The notes beneath the pieces are model-generated. The model was not told where the DNA came from, did no database searches, and saw only the letters and a program-made list of their open reading frames with translations. From Lacrimispora sphenoides JCM 1415 (GTDB lineage Bacteria; Bacillota; Clostridia; Lachnospirales; Lachnospiraceae): a stretch of 64,000 bases of DNA. Location: positions 4,166,501 to 4,230,500 of the forward strand of contig NZ_LT630003.1 in assembly GCF_900105615.1 (NCBI RefSeq), read 5' to 3'. This document shows positions 62,151 to 64,000 of this stretch, piece after piece. Each line of letters opens with the position of its first letter. The stretch's first letter is position 1. Both the position numbers and the translations under genes were made by a program.

Positions 62151-62846
62151 TTATTCTACCGATTCCTTAATGAAAAGGGCAGTCAAAAATACAAATACAT
62201 ACGCCTGAATCAATCCGTCAAAAATATCAAAATAAAAACTGAACGGAATTGGTACAAGGAGTGCTGCAAACTGCTTAAGCAATTCCATAACCACAAATGA
62301 CGCCAGGATATTACCAAAAAGCCGCATACACAAAGAAAGCGGTTTAATAAATAATTCCAGGATGTTAATAGGGGCTATAATCGGTGACGGCTCTGCAAAG
62401 CCTTTAATAAAACCTTTTACCCCTTTTTTGTGAAGGCCTGAATATTCTATCAGAAGTATGCTCATGACAGCAAGCGCTGCAGTGGTATTTAAATCCTTGG
62501 TAGGCGGCTTAAAACCTGCCAAACCAATCAAATTAGCCACTCCCAGATAAATTCCCACTGATATGAGATAAGGAATATACCTCTTCCCTTCTTCCCCCAC
62601 TAAATCTTCAAAGAAATTGTAAATTCCACCGATTGCCATTTCAAGCGCCAGCTGCTTCTTTCCAGGATTCTCAACCTTAAGATTTCTCACCAGAATGATG
62701 GAAAGGAGTGTCAGTGCTGCCATGATAATCCATGTCACCACTACTGATTCAGCAATGGGAATGCCTCCGAATATCGGAATGGTAAAAACCGTTTCGCAGT
62801 TCAGTTCCTCTAATAACTTCTCTGCCAAATCCTCCGTAATGCTCAC
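62151..62846 (-). CDS. atpB: ATP synthase Fo a subunit
   Basis: 231 residues with five or six helices. The essential Arg is in LSLCMRLFGNILA, and the last helix AYVFVFLTALFI is typical. The start is uncertain: a GTG at 62846 sits inside the sequence AAGGAAGTGA, which would itself be the ribosome binding site, and the codon at proper spacing is an ATT (62840). First gene of the atp operon; no atpI precedes it. Confidence 0.93.
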   Translation of the reverse strand: MSITEDLAEKLLEELNCETVFTIPIFGGIPIAESVVVTWIIMAALTLLSIILVRNLKVENPGKKQLALEMAIGGIYNFFEDLVGEEGKRYIPYLISVGIYLGVANLIGLAGFKPPTKDLNTTAALAVMSILLIEYSGLHKKGVKGFIKGFAEPSPIIAPINILELFIKPLSLCMRLFGNILASFVVMELLKQFAALLVPIPFSFYFDIFDGLIQAYVFVFLTALFIKESVE

Positions 62847-62935
62847 TTCCTTTCTTAAACTGTCTTCCCCTTTATATATTACCAGATTTACAGATTGTAC
62901 TCCTAAATATACAATATAGCAGAGGTCTACCGTGT

Positions 62936-62964
62936 ATCATACTTTCATATGCGGAAATTGTCAA
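62936..62964 (-). promoter_or_regulatory. Promoter of the atp operon
   Basis: TTGACA (62964-62959), 17-bp spacer, TATGAT (62941-62936) on the reverse strand; the leader is about 85 nt. Near-perfect sigma-A promoter. Confidence 0.8.
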
Positions 62965-63325
62965 CTTTTTGCAAATTTCATAACATCTTATTAATGCCCT
63001 TATTGTTTGAACATTTGAGACAATTTTTCGCTTGAATTTCTAAAATTATTATTAATTTTTTAACTTAATTTATGTCTAAATCTTAAATATATTTGTTTTT
63101 AGCGTATTTTTCTAGGTTTTATGTAGAATTTTTTTCTAATAATTTGTGTAATTTGACTATGTTTTTTTTACTTTTTTATATTTAACCGTCATTAGTACCT
63201 AACACAATCAAAAATTGATAAGGATCGATAGGGAAAAAAGATATGCTCCCAACCATTCCTTCTAATATGGCTATCAAATCCTACAAATAACTTGTAAAAT
63301 TATTTTCCTGCTTTTTATGGCTTTC
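62965..63325. other. AT-rich intergenic spacer
   Basis: About 360 bp of very AT-rich sequence with no open frame, repeat or RNA gene that I can support. It separates the divergent atp operon and hydrolase gene. Confidence 0.6.
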
Positions 63326-63358
63326 TTCCTATTAAAATAGGAATAATTCTGGTATAAT
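63326..63358 (+). promoter_or_regulatory. Promoter with palindrome, alpha/beta hydrolase gene
   Basis: TGGTATAAT (extended -10, TATAAT at 63353-63358) has a poor -35. A perfect inverted repeat TTCCTATT-AA-AATAGGAA at 63326-63343 overlaps the -35 region and may be an operator. Confidence 0.5.
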
Positions 63359-63398
63359 AAGGGAAATGCAAAACCAATGTATCAAAGGAGGTATTTCT

Positions 63399-64000
63399 AT
63401 GGGAGAAATAATTTCTTCATTTGACGGAACCAAACTGTTTTTAAATAGGGAAGTTCCAGAGGCAGTCCGGGGAGCAGCCGTCATTGTCCACGGATTATGT
63501 GAACATCAGGGAAGATATGATTACGTTGCTGAGCAGCTTCACAAAGCCGGGATCGCAACCTACCGCTTCGATCACAGGGGTCACGGACGTTCTGATGGGG
63601 AACGGACCCACTATGAAGACTTCCATGAACTGCTTGATGACACTAATGTAGTGGTGGACATGGCAATCATGGAACATCCGGATACCCCGGTGTTTTTAAT
63701 CGGCCACAGCATGGGAGGCTTCACCGTTTCCTTATACGGCGCAAAATATCCGGACAAGAAACTTCGGGGCATCATCACCAGCGGCGCATTGACAAAGGAT
63801 AATATGGGGCTGATAAGCGGTGTTCCAGGAGGCCTGGATCCCCACACCAAGCTTCCCAATGAACTGGGAGCAGGCGTATGCTCCGTAGCCGAAGTCGTTG
63901 ACTGGTACGGCAAGGATCCCTATAACTCAAAAACTTTTACTTCCGGCTTATGCTACGCCCTCTGCCAGGGAATTGCCTGGTTTGAAGAGGCAGTGAAAAG
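63399..64000 (+). CDS. Alpha/beta hydrolase, monoacylglycerol lipase-like, partial
   Basis: First 200 codons; the gene runs off the right edge. Serine hydrolase fold: oxyanion-hole region VIVHGLCEHQGRY, FDHRGHGRSDG, and the nucleophile elbow LIGHSMGGF. This motif set is typical of monoacylglycerol lipase and lysophospholipase-like enzymes. The catalytic Asp and His lie beyond the window. The start ATG follows a perfect AAAGGAGG at good spacing. The substrate is inferred. Confidence 0.9.
   Translation, partial: MGEIISSFDGTKLFLNREVPEAVRGAAVIVHGLCEHQGRYDYVAEQLHKAGIATYRFDHRGHGRSDGERTHYEDFHELLDDTNVVVDMAIMEHPDTPVFLIGHSMGGFTVSLYGAKYPDKKLRGIITSGALTKDNMGLISGVPGGLDPHTKLPNELGAGVCSVAEVVDWYGKDPYNSKTFTSGLCYALCQGIAWFEEAVK

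Overview
The window looks like chromosome of a spore-forming, anaerobic Firmicute of the Lachnospiraceae (Lacrimispora / Clostridium saccharolyticum type). The basis is strong AGGAGG-type ribosome binding sites, moderate GC, LysM-GH18 and Csp-type spore proteins, a CbiMNQO cobalt transporter with a cobalamin riboswitch, and protein sequences typical of that family. This taxonomic call is an inference. No rRNA, tRNA or CRISPR array was seen.

Layout. 0-1.2 kb: the start of a siderophore-binding lipoprotein with a clear promoter and palindromic operator, then a decayed adenine deaminase. 1.2-2.6 kb: luxS and a DedA membrane protein. 2.6-10.6 kb: a complete kdpFABCDE potassium operon, including the 29-codon kdpF. 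10.7-16.5 kb: a PRD regulator with a fused EIIA domain, an ascorbate-type PTS IIB/IIC pair and a split transketolase. 16.5-21.1 kb: a debranching-enzyme-like GH13 protein that has lost its catalytic residues, an ABC-F ATPase and exonuclease III. 21.2-25.5 kb: a ROK protein and the cobalt ECF transporter, with the riboswitch placed between cbiO and cbiM. 25.6-30.8 kb: a second ABC-F protein, a lipoprotein and an amino-acid ABC transporter. 30.8-36.3 kb: an unrecognised tail-anchored protein, pyrC, a two-part threonine/serine exporter, a metallo-beta-lactamase-fold protein and a small acidic lipoprotein. 36.6-42.6 kb: small enzymes, DUF378, and a MoxR ATPase / VWA / leucine-rich-repeat cluster.

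42.7-49.5 kb is the most unusual part. One LysM-GH18 spore cortex-lytic gene (SleL/YaaH type) is split into an intact 5' half and an intact 3' half by about 5.6 kb of DNA. That DNA carries a large serine recombinase right at one edge, a divergent 55-aa protein, a Csp-like subtilase whose catalytic serine is glycine, and a second LysM-GH18 protein with a degenerate active site. The two halves join in frame across a shared 6-bp sequence to give a 381-aa protein, and a sigma-E-like promoter precedes the 5' half. This is the organisation of a skin-type intervening element that is excised in the mother cell during sporulation. I propose it as a new, compact example that carries its own germination-type pseudoenzymes.

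49.5-56.5 kb: a two-component system, a MATE exporter, a lipoprotein NlpC/P60 peptidase with four peptidoglycan-binding repeats, and a ZIP transporter. 56.5-63 kb: the complete F1Fo ATP synthase operon atpBEFHAGDC behind a consensus promoter; the c subunit lacks two of the sodium-binding residues. The right edge holds the start of a monoacylglycerol-lipase-like hydrolase.

Two families of non-coding repeats also stand out: two homologous structured elements (41.5 and 44.7 kb), and a two-hairpin leader motif found ahead of three unrelated genes.
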